From positions 15,673 through 79,672 of the forward strand of contig JAZKIY010000013.1 of assembly GCA_040384665.1 (NCBI GenBank): a DNA stretch of 64,000 nt, in the 5' to 3' direction. Positions within the stretch are counted from its first letter, which is position 1; every line of letters begins with the position of its first letter. This document shows, in pieces, positions 34,166 to 46,500 of the stretch. The notes beneath the pieces were generated by a model that was given only the letters and a program-made list of their open reading frames with translations, was not told where the DNA came from and searched no databases. The translations under genes and the position numbers were made by a program. The DNA comes from PCRC01 sp040384665. GTDB taxonomy: Bacteria; Pseudomonadota; Gammaproteobacteria; Burkholderiales; Burkholderiaceae_C.

Positions 34166-36073
34166 ATGGCCATCCCCCAGTCGTTCATCCAGGAGCTGCT
34201 CGCGCGCGCCGACGTGGTGGACATCGTCGGCCGCTACGTGCCGCTCAAAAAAGGCGGCGCGAATTTCATGGGGCTGTGCCCCTTCCACGGCGAAAAATCG
34301 CCGTCGTTCTCGGTCAGCCCGAGCAAGCAGTTTTTCCACTGTTTTGGCTGTGGCAAGAACGGCAATGCCATCGGTTTTCTGATGGAACACGCCGGCATGA
34401 GCTTTGTGGAGGCGGTGAAAGACCTGGCCCAGCAGTACGGCATGCAGGTGCCCGACGACGAACGCAGCCCACAAGACCGCGAGCGTGCCGCCGAGCAGCG
34501 CCAGAAACAGGCCACGCTCTCCGACGTGCTGGAGAAAGCCGGCGAGGCCTACCGCCGGCAGCTGCGTGTCTCGCCCAAGGCGGTGGACTACCTGAAGGGC
34601 CGCGGCCTCTCCGGCGACATCGCCAAACAGTTTGGCCTCGGCTACGCGCCCGAAGGCTGGCGCAGCCTGGCCAGCGTGTTCGCCAACTACGACGACCCGC
34701 TGCTGGCCGAAAGCGGCCTGGTGATCGTCAACGTGGACGAAGACAGCGGCGAGGAAAAACGCTACGACCGTTTCCGCGACCGGGTGATGTTCCCGATCCG
34801 CAATGTCAAGGGCGAGTGCATCGGTTTTGGCGGCCGGGTGCTGGGCGATGGCACGCCGAAGTACTTGAACTCGCCCGAAACCCCGGTCTTCAGCAAGGGC
34901 CGCGAACTCTACGGCCTGTTCGAAGCCCGCGCCGCGCTGCGAGAGCGGGGCTATGTGCTGGTCACCGAAGGCTACATGGACGTGGTGGCCCTGGCCCAGC
35001 TCGGCTTCCCCAACGCGGTCGCCACGCTGGGCACCGCCTGCACACCCGACCATGTGCAAAAGCTGTTCCGCTTCACCGACAAGGTGGTCTTCAGCTTCGA
35101 CGGCGACGCCGCCGGCCGCCGCGCCGCCCGCAAGGCGCTGGACGGCGCCCTGCCCTACGCCACCGACGTGCGCTCGGTGAAATTCTTGTTCCTGCCGGCC
35201 GAACACGACCCCGACAGCTTTGTGCGCGAATTCGGCGCCGAGGCCTTCGAGGGCTGCATCACCGAGGCCGTGCCGCTGAGCCGCTTTTTGATCGACGCCG
35301 CCCGCGACGGCTGCGACCTCACCACCGCCGAAGGCCGGGCCCACATGGCCAGCAACGCGCGGCCCATGTGGAGCCTGCTGCCCGACGGCGCGATCAAACG
35401 CCAACTGCTCGGCGAACTGGCCGACCTGGTGCAACTCGGCAACCACGAACTGGCCGACCTGTGGGGCCTGGCCAAGCCCAGCCCGGCCGCGAGACGGGCA
35501 CCGGGTAGCTATGAAAAAAATAGCAACACCGACAGGTTTGACCAAAGCTCAGGGGCTAAAACGTTCAAAAACAAGCCATCAGGTGGTTTTTCGAGCGGCT
35601 TTCAGACCCCTTTTTCAACCCCACCGCGCCGACACGCCCCCGGCCGCAGCGCCCCGCCCAGCCGCGAAGACCGGGCCCTGTGCCTGCTGTTCACCGACCC
35701 CGGCGCCTGGGGAGGTTTGTCGAACGAAGAACACGCGTTGTTGTGCAAACTGCCAGCACCCCATGGCCCGCTGTTCGTCTGGCTCGACGGCCAGAACCAC
35801 GAACATGGCCCGCAAACCTGGGGCGCCTTGCAGTCGACGCTGCAAGGCGTACCCGACGCCGAATTTCTGGTTCGCAAAGTCACAGAAACCCCGTCCGACA
35901 TTGAAAACGACCCCGGTGAACTTAAAAATGTGCTTCACCAGATCGCGCTGGAAACACTGCGGGCGGAGAGTGCGCGCCTGGCGGCTTTGGCCGATTCAGA
36001 CCCCGAAGCCCTCGCGCGCTTCCGCGAAGTGAGGGCCAAGCACGAAGAGCTGAAGGCCAGCAAAACGGTATAA
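34166..36073 (+). CDS. dnaG: DNA primase, with repeat-derived linker insertion
   Basis: A 635-residue primase. The CHC2 zinc finger is complete (CPFHGEKSPSFSV ... HCFGCGKNGNAIGF). The TOPRIM core has VLVTEGYMDVVAL and VFSFDGDAAGRRAA. The C-terminal DnaB-binding domain is after ~500. Residues ~447-470 (YEKNSNTDRFDQSSGAKTFK) derive from repeat copy E and lie in the Ser/Gly/Pro-rich linker between core and C-terminal domain, where an insertion is likely tolerated. The ATG at 34166 matches MAIPQSFIQELLARADVVDIV; the longer open frame upstream is antisense to the TlpA gene. It makes RNA primers at the fork and pairs with rpoD, as in the macromolecular-synthesis operon, but rpsU is not upstream. 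Confidence 0.96.
   Translation: MAIPQSFIQELLARADVVDIVGRYVPLKKGGANFMGLCPFHGEKSPSFSVSPSKQFFHCFGCGKNGNAIGFLMEHAGMSFVEAVKDLAQQYGMQVPDDERSPQDRERAAEQRQKQATLSDVLEKAGEAYRRQLRVSPKAVDYLKGRGLSGDIAKQFGLGYAPEGWRSLASVFANYDDPLLAESGLVIVNVDEDSGEEKRYDRFRDRVMFPIRNVKGECIGFGGRVLGDGTPKYLNSPETPVFSKGRELYGLFEARAALRERGYVLVTEGYMDVVALAQLGFPNAVATLGTACTPDHVQKLFRFTDKVVFSFDGDAAGRRAARKALDGALPYATDVRSVKFLFLPAEHDPDSFVREFGAEAFEGCITEAVPLSRFLIDAARDGCDLTTAEGRAHMASNARPMWSLLPDGAIKRQLLGELADLVQLGNHELADLWGLAKPSPAARRAPGSYEKNSNTDRFDQSSGAKTFKNKPSGGFSSGFQTPFSTPPRRHAPGRSAPPSREDRALCLLFTDPGAWGGLSNEEHALLCKLPAPHGPLFVWLDGQNHEHGPQTWGALQSTLQGVPDAEFLVRKVTETPSDIENDPGELKNVLHQIALETLRAESARLAALADSDPEALARFREVRAKHEELKASKTV
35506..35576 (-). repeat. Dispersed repeat copy E, in frame inside dnaG
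   Basis: On the plus strand it reads TAGCTATGAAAAAAATAGCA, then ACAGGTTTGACCAAAGCTCAG and TTCAAAAACAAGCC. The reverse complement aligns with copy C at AGCTTTGGTCAAACCTG versus GCCTTAGTCGAACCTG. A strong drop in GC marks its edges. The insertion keeps the dnaG frame and adds an Asn/Ser/Lys-rich segment. Confidence 0.68.
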
Positions 36074-36074
36074 T
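36069..36074 (+). promoter_or_regulatory. Candidate -10 box overlapping dnaG stop, for rpoD
   Basis: A perfect TATAAT (36069-36074) includes the dnaG stop codon, 215 bp before the rpoD start. No good -35 is seen at 16-18 bp, so this is a candidate only. It would give rpoD its own promoter with a leader of about 205 nt. That leader (36075-36288) has no recognised RNA element; TTAAGG sits 8-13 nt before the ATG. Confidence 0.35.
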
Positions 36075-36288
36075 CCGATTTGCCTCGGCAAGAGCGACAG
36101 CAACACCTCCGGCCCCGACCGCCCACCTCGGTTCACACCACGGGAACAGGTCACCTCCCCGCAAGGATTGCACTCCAAATGTTCGCCCCCACATCTTGCC
36201 TATCAGGCCCTGCCTGTTTTCCCCCTGTGCGCCGGCATTGCCGTGGCGCTTTTCTGCGTTTGGTTGCTCATTTGTTAAGGTTTTTTTC

Positions 36289-38613
<2,325 letters not shown>

Positions 38614-38630
38614 CGCGCCACAGCCCCTGC

Positions 38631-38670
38631 AAAGCGCCTGCGCCCGGACCTCCGGGACAGGCGCTTTTTT
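38631..38670 (+). terminator. Intrinsic terminator after rpoD
   Basis: AAAGCGCCTG (38631-38640) pairs with CAGGCGCTTT (38658-38667), with an inner CCCGG-ACCT-CCGGG stem and a run of six T. It starts 17 nt after the rpoD stop and separates dnaG-rpoD from the efflux operon. Confidence 0.9.
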
Positions 38671-38826
38671 CATGCCCCCATGCGTTAAAAACAGACTTTA
38701 CATGCCAGCAATGCAAGCGCTGGCGTGATGCGACAAAATCAAACCCATTCTCAAACGCCCCACTTTGGCCAGGACATCGCCCCAGGCGCTGGCTGAGCTG
38801 ACCCACGAATAACAAAAGGACCGGTC

Positions 38827-40332
38827 ATGGCCCCCCACAACCCACCCACCACCCTGCCACCCGCCACCCCGCGCCCGCGCATGGGCCGCCGCGGCAAAGT
38901 GATCGGCACGGTGATCGCCGTGCTGGTGCTGGCCGGCCTGGGAGGGCTGGCCTGGTACCTGGTGGCCCAGCCGCAAGCCGCTGGCGGCGCTGCGGGGGCG
39001 GCCCGGCGCGGCATTCCACCGGTCACGGTGGGCGTGGCCACGGCGGTGCGCACCGACATCCCGGTCATTCTGGAGGCCCTGGGCACCGTGACACCGGCCG
39101 CCACCGTGCGGGTCCAGGCGCAGGTCAGCGGCGTGCTCAAGGAAGTGCTGTTCAAGGAAGGGCAAATGGTCAAGACCGGCCAGCTGCTGGCCACGATTGA
39201 CCCACGCCCCTTCGAGATGGCACTGCTCCAGGCCAGCGGCCAGCGCCAGCGCGACGAAGCCCAACTCGACAACGCCCGGCTGACGCTGCAGCGCTACCAG
39301 ACCCTGCTCTCGCAGGACTCGATTGCACGGCAGGAAGTCGACACCCAGGCCGCGCTGGTCAAGCAGCTGGAAGGCACGATCAACACCGACCGCGCGGCCG
39401 AAGGCACGGCCCGCATCAACCTCGGCTTCACGCGCGTGGTGGCACCGATTGGTGGCCGGGTGGGCCTGCGCGTGGTGGATGCCGGCAACGTGGTCAGCGC
39501 CGGCGATGCGAACGGCCTGGCTGTGATCACGCAGGTGTCCCCGATTGACGTGGAGTTCGCCGTGCCGCAAGACCGGATTCCGGAACTGCAAACCCAGGCC
39601 CGCAGCGGTGCGGCCCTGCCGGCTTTTGCACTCGACCGCGCCCGCATCACCACGCTGGAGACCGGCAGCTTTGTGTCGCTGGACAACCAGGTGGATTTGC
39701 AAACCGGCACGGTGCGCGCCAAGGCCCGCTTCCCGAACCAGAGCCTCTCGCTGTTCCCGAGCCAGTTTGTCAACCTGCGGCTGCAGGTGCGCACCGAGAA
39801 AGACGCGGTGGTGGTGCCCATCACCGCGCTGCGCCTGGGCAGCAACGGCGACTACGTGTACGTGGTGAACGCCGACCGCACGGTTTCCAGTCGCCCGGTC
39901 AAACGCGGCCTGACCACCGCCGACAAGGTCGCGATTGCCTCGGGCCTCGCGGTGGGCGAAAGGGTCGTCACCGAAGGCGCTGACCGCCTGAAAGACGGCG
40001 CCAAGGTCACGCTCCCCGGCGAAGGCGGTGGCCGCGCGGCGGCCGCGGCCGGCGGGGCGTCCAGCCCGGATGGCCGGGTCAGCCCCCGCAAAGAAGGGGC
40101 CTCGTCCGCCACCCCGCCAGCCTCGCGCGCAGCCAGCACGCCGGTCGCGTCAGACAGCGCCGCCACCCCCCTGCCCACGCCTGAGCAGCGGCAGCGCATG
40201 CTCGATGCGGTCAAGAACGACCCGGTCCAACTGGAGCGGCGGCAGCGCTTGCTCGACGCCCTCGACCGGGGAGACCCGACAGCGCTCGAACGCTGGAAAA
40301 CGGTCCGGGAGCGTCTGGGCGCTGCGCCATGA
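38827..40332 (+). CDS. mdtA: RND efflux periplasmic adaptor subunit (MdtA/MuxA-like)
   Basis: A 501-residue membrane-fusion protein. A cytoplasmic Pro/Arg-rich start is followed by a membrane anchor (VIGTVIAVLVLAGLGGLAWYL, ~20-40). VQAQVSGVLKEVLFKEGQMVKTGQLLATIDPRPF is the lipoyl half; an alpha-hairpin, the second lipoyl half (GFTRVVAPIGGRVGLRVVD) and the beta-barrel (FPNQSLSLFPSQFVNLRL) follow. The last ~100 residues are an Ala/Pro/Ser-rich tail ending in a charged helix (QRQRMLDAVKNDPVQLERRQ) not usual for the family. It couples the two permeases encoded next to the outer-membrane channel. Confidence 0.92.
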   Translation: MAPHNPPTTLPPATPRPRMGRRGKVIGTVIAVLVLAGLGGLAWYLVAQPQAAGGAAGAARRGIPPVTVGVATAVRTDIPVILEALGTVTPAATVRVQAQVSGVLKEVLFKEGQMVKTGQLLATIDPRPFEMALLQASGQRQRDEAQLDNARLTLQRYQTLLSQDSIARQEVDTQAALVKQLEGTINTDRAAEGTARINLGFTRVVAPIGGRVGLRVVDAGNVVSAGDANGLAVITQVSPIDVEFAVPQDRIPELQTQARSGAALPAFALDRARITTLETGSFVSLDNQVDLQTGTVRAKARFPNQSLSLFPSQFVNLRLQVRTEKDAVVVPITALRLGSNGDYVYVVNADRTVSSRPVKRGLTTADKVAIASGLAVGERVVTEGADRLKDGAKVTLPGEGGGRAAAAAGGASSPDGRVSPRKEGASSATPPASRAASTPVASDSAATPLPTPEQRQRMLDAVKNDPVQLERRQRLLDALDRGDPTALERWKTVRERLGAAP

Positions 40333-40372
40333 ACGGCCTGCGTTTGCCTGACCCCGTGAAAGCGGCCACCGC

Positions 40373-43300
40373 ATGAGCCCGTCCCGCGTCTTCATCCTGA
40401 GGCCGGTGGCCACCTCGTTGCTGATGGTGGCCATCGTGCTCGCCGGGCTGGTGGGCTTCAAGTGGTTGCCACTGGCGGCCCTCCCGCAGGTGGACTACCC
40501 CACCATCCAGGTGCAGACGCTGTACCCCGGTGCCAGCCCGGAGGTGATGAGCCAGAACGTCACCGCACCGCTGGAACGGCAACTCGGGCAGATGTCCGGG
40601 CTCGCACGCATGAGCTCCACCAGCGCGGCCGGTGTGTCCATCATCACCCTGCAGTTTTCGCTCGGCCTGACACTGGACGTGGCCGAGCAGGAGGTGCAGG
40701 CGGCCATCAACGCCGGTGGCTCGCTGCTGCCGGCCGATTTGCCCGCACCCCCGGTGTATGCCAAGGTCAACCCGGCCGACACCCCGGTCCTGACACTCGC
40801 CATCACCTCCGACGAATTGCCGCTGACCGAGGTGCAAAACCTCGTCAACACCCGGTTGGCGCTGAAGATCAGCCAGGTCACAGGTGTCGGGCTGGTGTCG
40901 CTCAGTGGTGGGCAGCGGCCGGCCGTGCGCATTCAGGCCGACACGCAGGTGCTGGCGTCGTATGGCCTGGGCCTGGACACGCTGCGCACCGCGATTGCCG
41001 CCGCCAATGCGAACAGCGCCAAAGGCAGCTTTGACGGCCCCACCCGGGCCTACACCATCAACGCGAACGACCAGCTGCTGACCGTGGCCGACTACGCCAA
41101 CCTCATCGTTGCCTACCGCAACGGCGCGCCGGTGCGGCTGTCCAACGTGGCCAAGGTGGTCGATGGCGCCGAAAACACCCAGCTTGGGGCCTGGGCTGGC
41201 ATTGGCGGGCAACTGAAGCCGGCCATTATTGTGGATGTGCAGCGCCAGCCGGGCGCCAACGTGATTGCCACCGTGGACGCGATCAAGGCGCGTCTGCCTG
41301 AGCTGCAGGCGGCGCTGCCGTCGTCATTGAAAGTCGATGTGCTGAGCGACCGGACCAGCGGCATCCGCGCCTCGGTCGAGCACGTGCAACTGGAGCTGGT
41401 GCTGGCGGTGGTGCTGGTGGTGCTGGTGATCTTTGCCTTCCTGCACAACCTGCGGGCCACCGTCATTGCCAGCATCGCGGTGCCGATTTCGCTGATTGGC
41501 ACATTTGGTGCCATGTACCTGCTGGGCTACAGCCTGAACAATCTCTCGCTGATGGCCCTGACGATTGCGACAGGTTTTGTCGTGGACGACGCCATCGTGA
41601 TGATCGAGAACATCGCACGGCACATAGAAGAAGGCCTGGAGCCAATGCAGGCCGCCCTGAAGGGCGCACAGGAAATCGGCTTCACCATCATCTCGCTCAC
41701 CGTGTCGCTGGTGGCGGTGCTGATCCCGCTGCTGTTCATGGGCGACGTGGTGGGCCGCCTGTTCCGCGAGTTTGCCGTCACCCTGGCCATCACCATTCTG
41801 ATCTCGGCGGTGGTGTCGCTGACGCTGGTGCCCATGATGGCCGCGCGCTGGCTGCAGGCCGAAGGCCCCACACCCGCCAGCCGTTTTGGCCGCGCTTTCC
41901 AGCGCTTCTTTGACAAAACCATCCAACACTACGACCGCTCGCTCACCTGGGTGCTCGCCCACCAGACCATCACCCTGGTGGTGGCGGTGCTCACACTGGC
42001 CCTGACCGCTGCGCTGTACATCGCCATCCCCAAGGGCCTGTTCCCGGTGCAGGACACTGGCCAGCTGTTGGGCCGCATTGACGCGGCCACGTCGGTGTCT
42101 TACAAACGCATGGGCGAGTTGCAGCAGGCGGCGGCACGGGCGATTCTCGAAGACCCGGCCGTGGCCTCGCTCAGCAGCTTCATTGGGGTGGACGGGGCCA
42201 ACAACACCCAGCTCAACACGGGCCGCGTGCTGATCAACCTCAAAAGCCCGCGCGGCGACCCGGGCGAGACCATGGACCGGCTGCGCGAACGGGTGCGCGC
42301 CGTGGCCGGTGTCACGCTGAACCTGCAGCCCGCACAAGACCTGACCATCGACGCCGAATCTGGCCCCACGCCGTACCGGGTGTCACTGGAAGGAGCGAGC
42401 AGCGCCGTGGTGGCGCAGTGGGCCGGCAAGCTGGCGCAGGCGCTGCAGGACGAACCGTCGGTGCGCAGCGTGGTCAACGACGCCGGGGCAGTGGGGGTGT
42501 CGGCCTATGTGAAGATTGACCGCGATTCCGCCGCCCGCCTGTCGCTCTCGGCCGCCAACATCGACGACGCGCTGTACAGCGCCTTCGGCCAGCGCATCGT
42601 CTCCACCATCTTCACCGAGACCAACCAGTACCGCGTCATCATCGAAGCGCGGCCCGACCTGCTCAGCACACCGGAGTCGCTCGGCCTGCTCCATTTGCGC
42701 ACCGGCTCGGGCACGCCCACACCGCTGTCGGCGGTGGCCACCATCAGCGAACGAACGGCACCACTGCAGATCACGCGGGTGGCCCAGTACCCTGCCACCA
42801 CGCTGGGTTTCGATGCCGCTCCGGGTGTGTCGCTCGGCAAGGCGGTGGACGCGATCCGTGCCGCTGCGGTGCGGATCGACATGCCCGCCAGCGTGACCAT
42901 GACCTTCCTCGGCGCTGCGGGCGCCTACCAGGCCTCGCTCACCAACCAGCTGTGGTTGATCCTGGCGGCCGTGGTGTGTGTCTACATCGTGCTCGGGGTG
43001 CTGTACGAGAGCTACATCCACCCCATGACCATCCTCTCCACCCTGCCCTCGGCCGGTGTGGGTGCGCTGCTGGCGCTGATGGTGAGTGGCCAGGACCTGG
43101 GGGTGATTGGCATCATCGGCATCATTCTGCTGATCGGCATCGTCAAGAAGAACGCAATCATGATGATCGACTTTGCCATCGATGCCGAACGGACCGAAGG
43201 CAAAAGCCCCCAGGAAGCCATCCACCAGGCCGCCCTGATGCGCCTGCGCCCGATCCTGATGACCACGCTGGCCGCGTTGTTTGCCGCCGTGCCGCTGATG

Positions 43301-43513
43301 CTGGGCTGGGGCGAAGGCGCGGAATTGCGCCGCCCGCTGGGCCTGAGCATTTTTGGCGGCCTGATCGTGAGCCAGGTGCTGACGCTGTTCACCACGCCGG
43401 TGATTTACCTGGCATTTGACCGTCTGGGGCAACGCTGGCGCAAAAAAGCCCCGCCCCGGCTGCCCGCACCCGCCGCCACCCCGGCCGGAACCGCTGGAGA
43501 CCACGCCACGTGA
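40373..43513 (+). CDS. mdtB: RND multidrug efflux permease (MdtB/MuxB-like)
   Basis: A 1046-residue RND pump with 12 expected helices. MSPSRVFILRPVATSLLMVA starts TM1. The proton-relay aspartates lie in TM4, GFVVDDAIVMIENI (~404-405). The second half repeats the fold (VVCVYIVLGVLYESYIHPM; GIILLIGIVKKNAIMMIDFA). The paired permease organisation and these sequences fit the MdtBC/MuxBC heteromeric class. Substrates in relatives include bile salts, novobiocin and aztreonam; this is family knowledge, not shown here. Its stop overlaps the GTG of the next permease. Confidence 0.94.
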   Translation: MSPSRVFILRPVATSLLMVAIVLAGLVGFKWLPLAALPQVDYPTIQVQTLYPGASPEVMSQNVTAPLERQLGQMSGLARMSSTSAAGVSIITLQFSLGLTLDVAEQEVQAAINAGGSLLPADLPAPPVYAKVNPADTPVLTLAITSDELPLTEVQNLVNTRLALKISQVTGVGLVSLSGGQRPAVRIQADTQVLASYGLGLDTLRTAIAAANANSAKGSFDGPTRAYTINANDQLLTVADYANLIVAYRNGAPVRLSNVAKVVDGAENTQLGAWAGIGGQLKPAIIVDVQRQPGANVIATVDAIKARLPELQAALPSSLKVDVLSDRTSGIRASVEHVQLELVLAVVLVVLVIFAFLHNLRATVIASIAVPISLIGTFGAMYLLGYSLNNLSLMALTIATGFVVDDAIVMIENIARHIEEGLEPMQAALKGAQEIGFTIISLTVSLVAVLIPLLFMGDVVGRLFREFAVTLAITILISAVVSLTLVPMMAARWLQAEGPTPASRFGRAFQRFFDKTIQHYDRSLTWVLAHQTITLVVAVLTLALTAALYIAIPKGLFPVQDTGQLLGRIDAATSVSYKRMGELQQAAARAILEDPAVASLSSFIGVDGANNTQLNTGRVLINLKSPRGDPGETMDRLRERVRAVAGVTLNLQPAQDLTIDAESGPTPYRVSLEGASSAVVAQWAGKLAQALQDEPSVRSVVNDAGAVGVSAYVKIDRDSAARLSLSAANIDDALYSAFGQRIVSTIFTETNQYRVIIEARPDLLSTPESLGLLHLRTGSGTPTPLSAVATISERTAPLQITRVAQYPATTLGFDAAPGVSLGKAVDAIRAAAVRIDMPASVTMTFLGAAGAYQASLTNQLWLILAAVVCVYIVLGVLYESYIHPMTILSTLPSAGVGALLALMVSGQDLGVIGIIGIILLIGIVKKNAIMMIDFAIDAERTEGKSPQEAIHQAALMRLRPILMTTLAALFAAVPLMLGWGEGAELRRPLGLSIFGGLIVSQVLTLFTTPVIYLAFDRLGQRWRKKAPPRLPAPAATPAGTAGDHAT

Positions 43514-46500
43514 ACCTCTCAGGCCCCTTCGTCCGACGGCCAGTCGGGACGGTGTTGCTGACGCTGGGCATTGCGCTGGCCGGCATGGTGGCTTACGGCG
43601 TGTTGCCGGTGTCGCCCTTGCCCCAGGTGGACTTTCCCACCATTTCGGTCAGTGCCCGGCTGCCCGGCGCCAGCCCCGAGACCATGGCCACCAGTGTGGC
43701 CACACCACTTGAACGCCGCCTGGGCGTGATTTCCGGCGTCAATGAAATGACGTCGAGCAGCAGCAACGGCTCCACCCGCATCAACCTGCAGTTCGACCTC
43801 AACCGCAAGATCGACTCGGCGGCGCGCGAGGTCCAGGCCGCGATCAACGCTTCCCGGGCGGACCTGCCGGCCACGCTGCGCAGCAACCCCACCTACCGCA
43901 AAGCCAACCCGGCGGACTCGCCGGTGATGATCCTGGCGCTCACCTCCAACGTGCGCACACCCGGACAGGTGTACGACGAAGTGTCCAATGTGGTCCAGCA
44001 AAAACTGGCGCAGGTGCCGGGCGTGGGCGATGTTGAGCTCGGCGGTGGCTCACTGCCCGCCGTGCGGGTCGGCCTGCTGCCTTTTGCGCTCAACCGCTAC
44101 GGCTTGAGCATGGAAGACGTGCGCGCCGCGATCCAGGCCGCCAATGCGAACCGGCCCAAGGGGGCGGTCGAGGTCGAAGGCCGCCGCCTGCAGATCTACA
44201 CCAGCGCCAACTCCGCAGGCGCAGGCCTGAAAGCGGCCGACTACGTTGACCTGGTGGTGGCCTGGCGCAACGGTGCGGCGGTCCGGCTGGGCGACGTGGC
44301 CGAGGTCATCGACAGCGTGGAGGACACCCGCACACTGGGCCTGTTCAACGGCGAGCGGGCGGTGGTGGTCATCATCCGCAAGCAACCGGGTGCGAACGTG
44401 ATCGAGACGGTGGACGGCATCCGCAACCTGCTGCCCGAACTGCAGGCGCAACTGCCGTCGGACGTGAAGTTGCAGGTGTCGTCGGACCGCACGCTGTCCA
44501 TCCGCACCGCCCTGCACGAAGTCGAGTTCACCCTCGGGCTGTCGATCGTGCTGGTGGTGCTGGTGGTGAGCGCGTTCTTGCGCAGCCTGCGCGCCACCGT
44601 CATCCCCGCCGTCGCCACGGTGGTGTCGCTGCTGGGCACTTTTGTGGTGATGTATGCGCTGGGCTTCAGCCTGAACAACCTGAGCCTGATGGCGCTCACC
44701 GTGGCCACCGGCTTTGTGGTGGACGACGCCATCGTGGTGCTGGAGAACACCAGCCGCCACATGGAAGCCGGCATGGACCGCTTCACCGCCGCACTGCATG
44801 GCGCGCGCGAGGTGGGCTTCACGGTGCTGTCGATCAGCCTGTCGCTGGTGGCGGTGTTCATTCCCCTGCTGTTCATGGGCGGCCAGGTCGGGCGGCTGTT
44901 CCGGGAGTTCGCGGTCACACTGTCGGCCGCCGTGATGATCTCGCTGGTGATCTCCCTCACCACCACGCCCATGATGTGCGCCTGGTTGCTGAAGCCGGAG
45001 ACCAGCCCCGCACGCCCCGGCTGGCTGGCCCGCAGGCTGGAAGCCACTTTCAACGGGCTGCAACGGGGCTACGCGGTCAGCCTGGACTGGGCCATGGCCA
45101 ACCGCTGGCTGGTCATGTTGAGCCTGGTGGCGGTGGTGGCGCTGAACGGGGTGCTGTTCAAGACCATCCCGAAAGGCTTCTTCCCGCAACAGGACACCGG
45201 CCAGATCAGTGCCGGCCTGCGTGCCGACCAGAGCATTTCCTTCCAGGCGCTGCAAGACAAGCTGTCCCAGGCAGTGGACATCATCCGGCGCGACCCGGCG
45301 GTGGACACGGTGGTCGGCTTTGTCGGCGGTGCGCGGGCGGGCGGCGGCTTCATGTTCATCAGCTTGAAGCCCCTGGCACAGCGCAGCGAACGGGGCCAGG
45401 CGGTGATCGCCCGGCTGCGGCCGCAACTCGCCAAACTCACCGGTGTGAGCATCTTCCTGAACCCGGTGCAGGACCTGCGCATCGGCGGGCGCGAATCCAA
45501 CGCCACCTACCAGTACGCACTCAAGAGCGACAGCATTGCCGACCTCAAACTCTGGGCCAAAAAACTGGCCGATGCGATGAAACTGCAGCCCGAGCTGGTG
45601 GACGTGGACACCGACCAGCAGGAAAACGGCGTTGAAACCTACGTCACGATTGACCGTGACAACGCGGCGCGCCTGGGCCTCACCTCGCGCGATGTGGACA
45701 ACGCGCTCTACAACAGCTTTGGCCAGCGGCAGGTGGCCAACGTCTATGGCGAGCTGAACCAATACCACGTGGTGATGGAGGTGGCACCCCAGTACCGGCA
45801 AGGGCCGCTCGCTTTGAACGACGTTTATGTGCCGGCGCGCGGCAGCGTCAGCACCGGCGACACCGCGCTGAACACCGCCGCCACCCAGGCCACCAACAAC
45901 GCCAGCACCACTGCAGCGAGCACGGCCAGCGTCGCGGTCAACCCCGGCTCCCGCGACCCGGCCACGGGCAGCGCGGTCAGCAGTGCGGTCACCCGCATGG
46001 TGCCTTTGACGGCTTTCACCCGCGTCTCAGAGGCCACCTCCCCCACCGCCATCAGCCACCAGGACGCCGAACTGGCCACCACGATTTCGTTCAACATCGC
46101 CGAGGGCAGCAACCTGGCCGATGCACAGGCGGCGGTGCTCGCCGCGCAAGCCAGCATTGCCATGCCACGCAATGTGCGCGGCACCTTTGAGGGGGCCGCC
46201 CGCAGTGCACAGCAATCACAAGACCAACAGCCTTTGCTGATCCTGGCCGCCATCGTGGTCATCTACCTGGTGCTGGGCATCCTGTACGAAAGCCTGATCC
46301 ACCCCATCACCGTGCTGTCCACCCTGCCCTCGGCCGGCGTGGGCGCGGTGTTGGCGTTGATGCTGTTCAAGATGGACTTCTCCATCATCGCGTTGATCGG
46401 GGTGTTCCTGCTGATCGGCATCGTCAAGAAGAACGCCATCCTGATCATCGACTTTGCCATTGAGGCCGAGCGTTCGCGCGGCCTGTCGGCGGCAGAGGCG

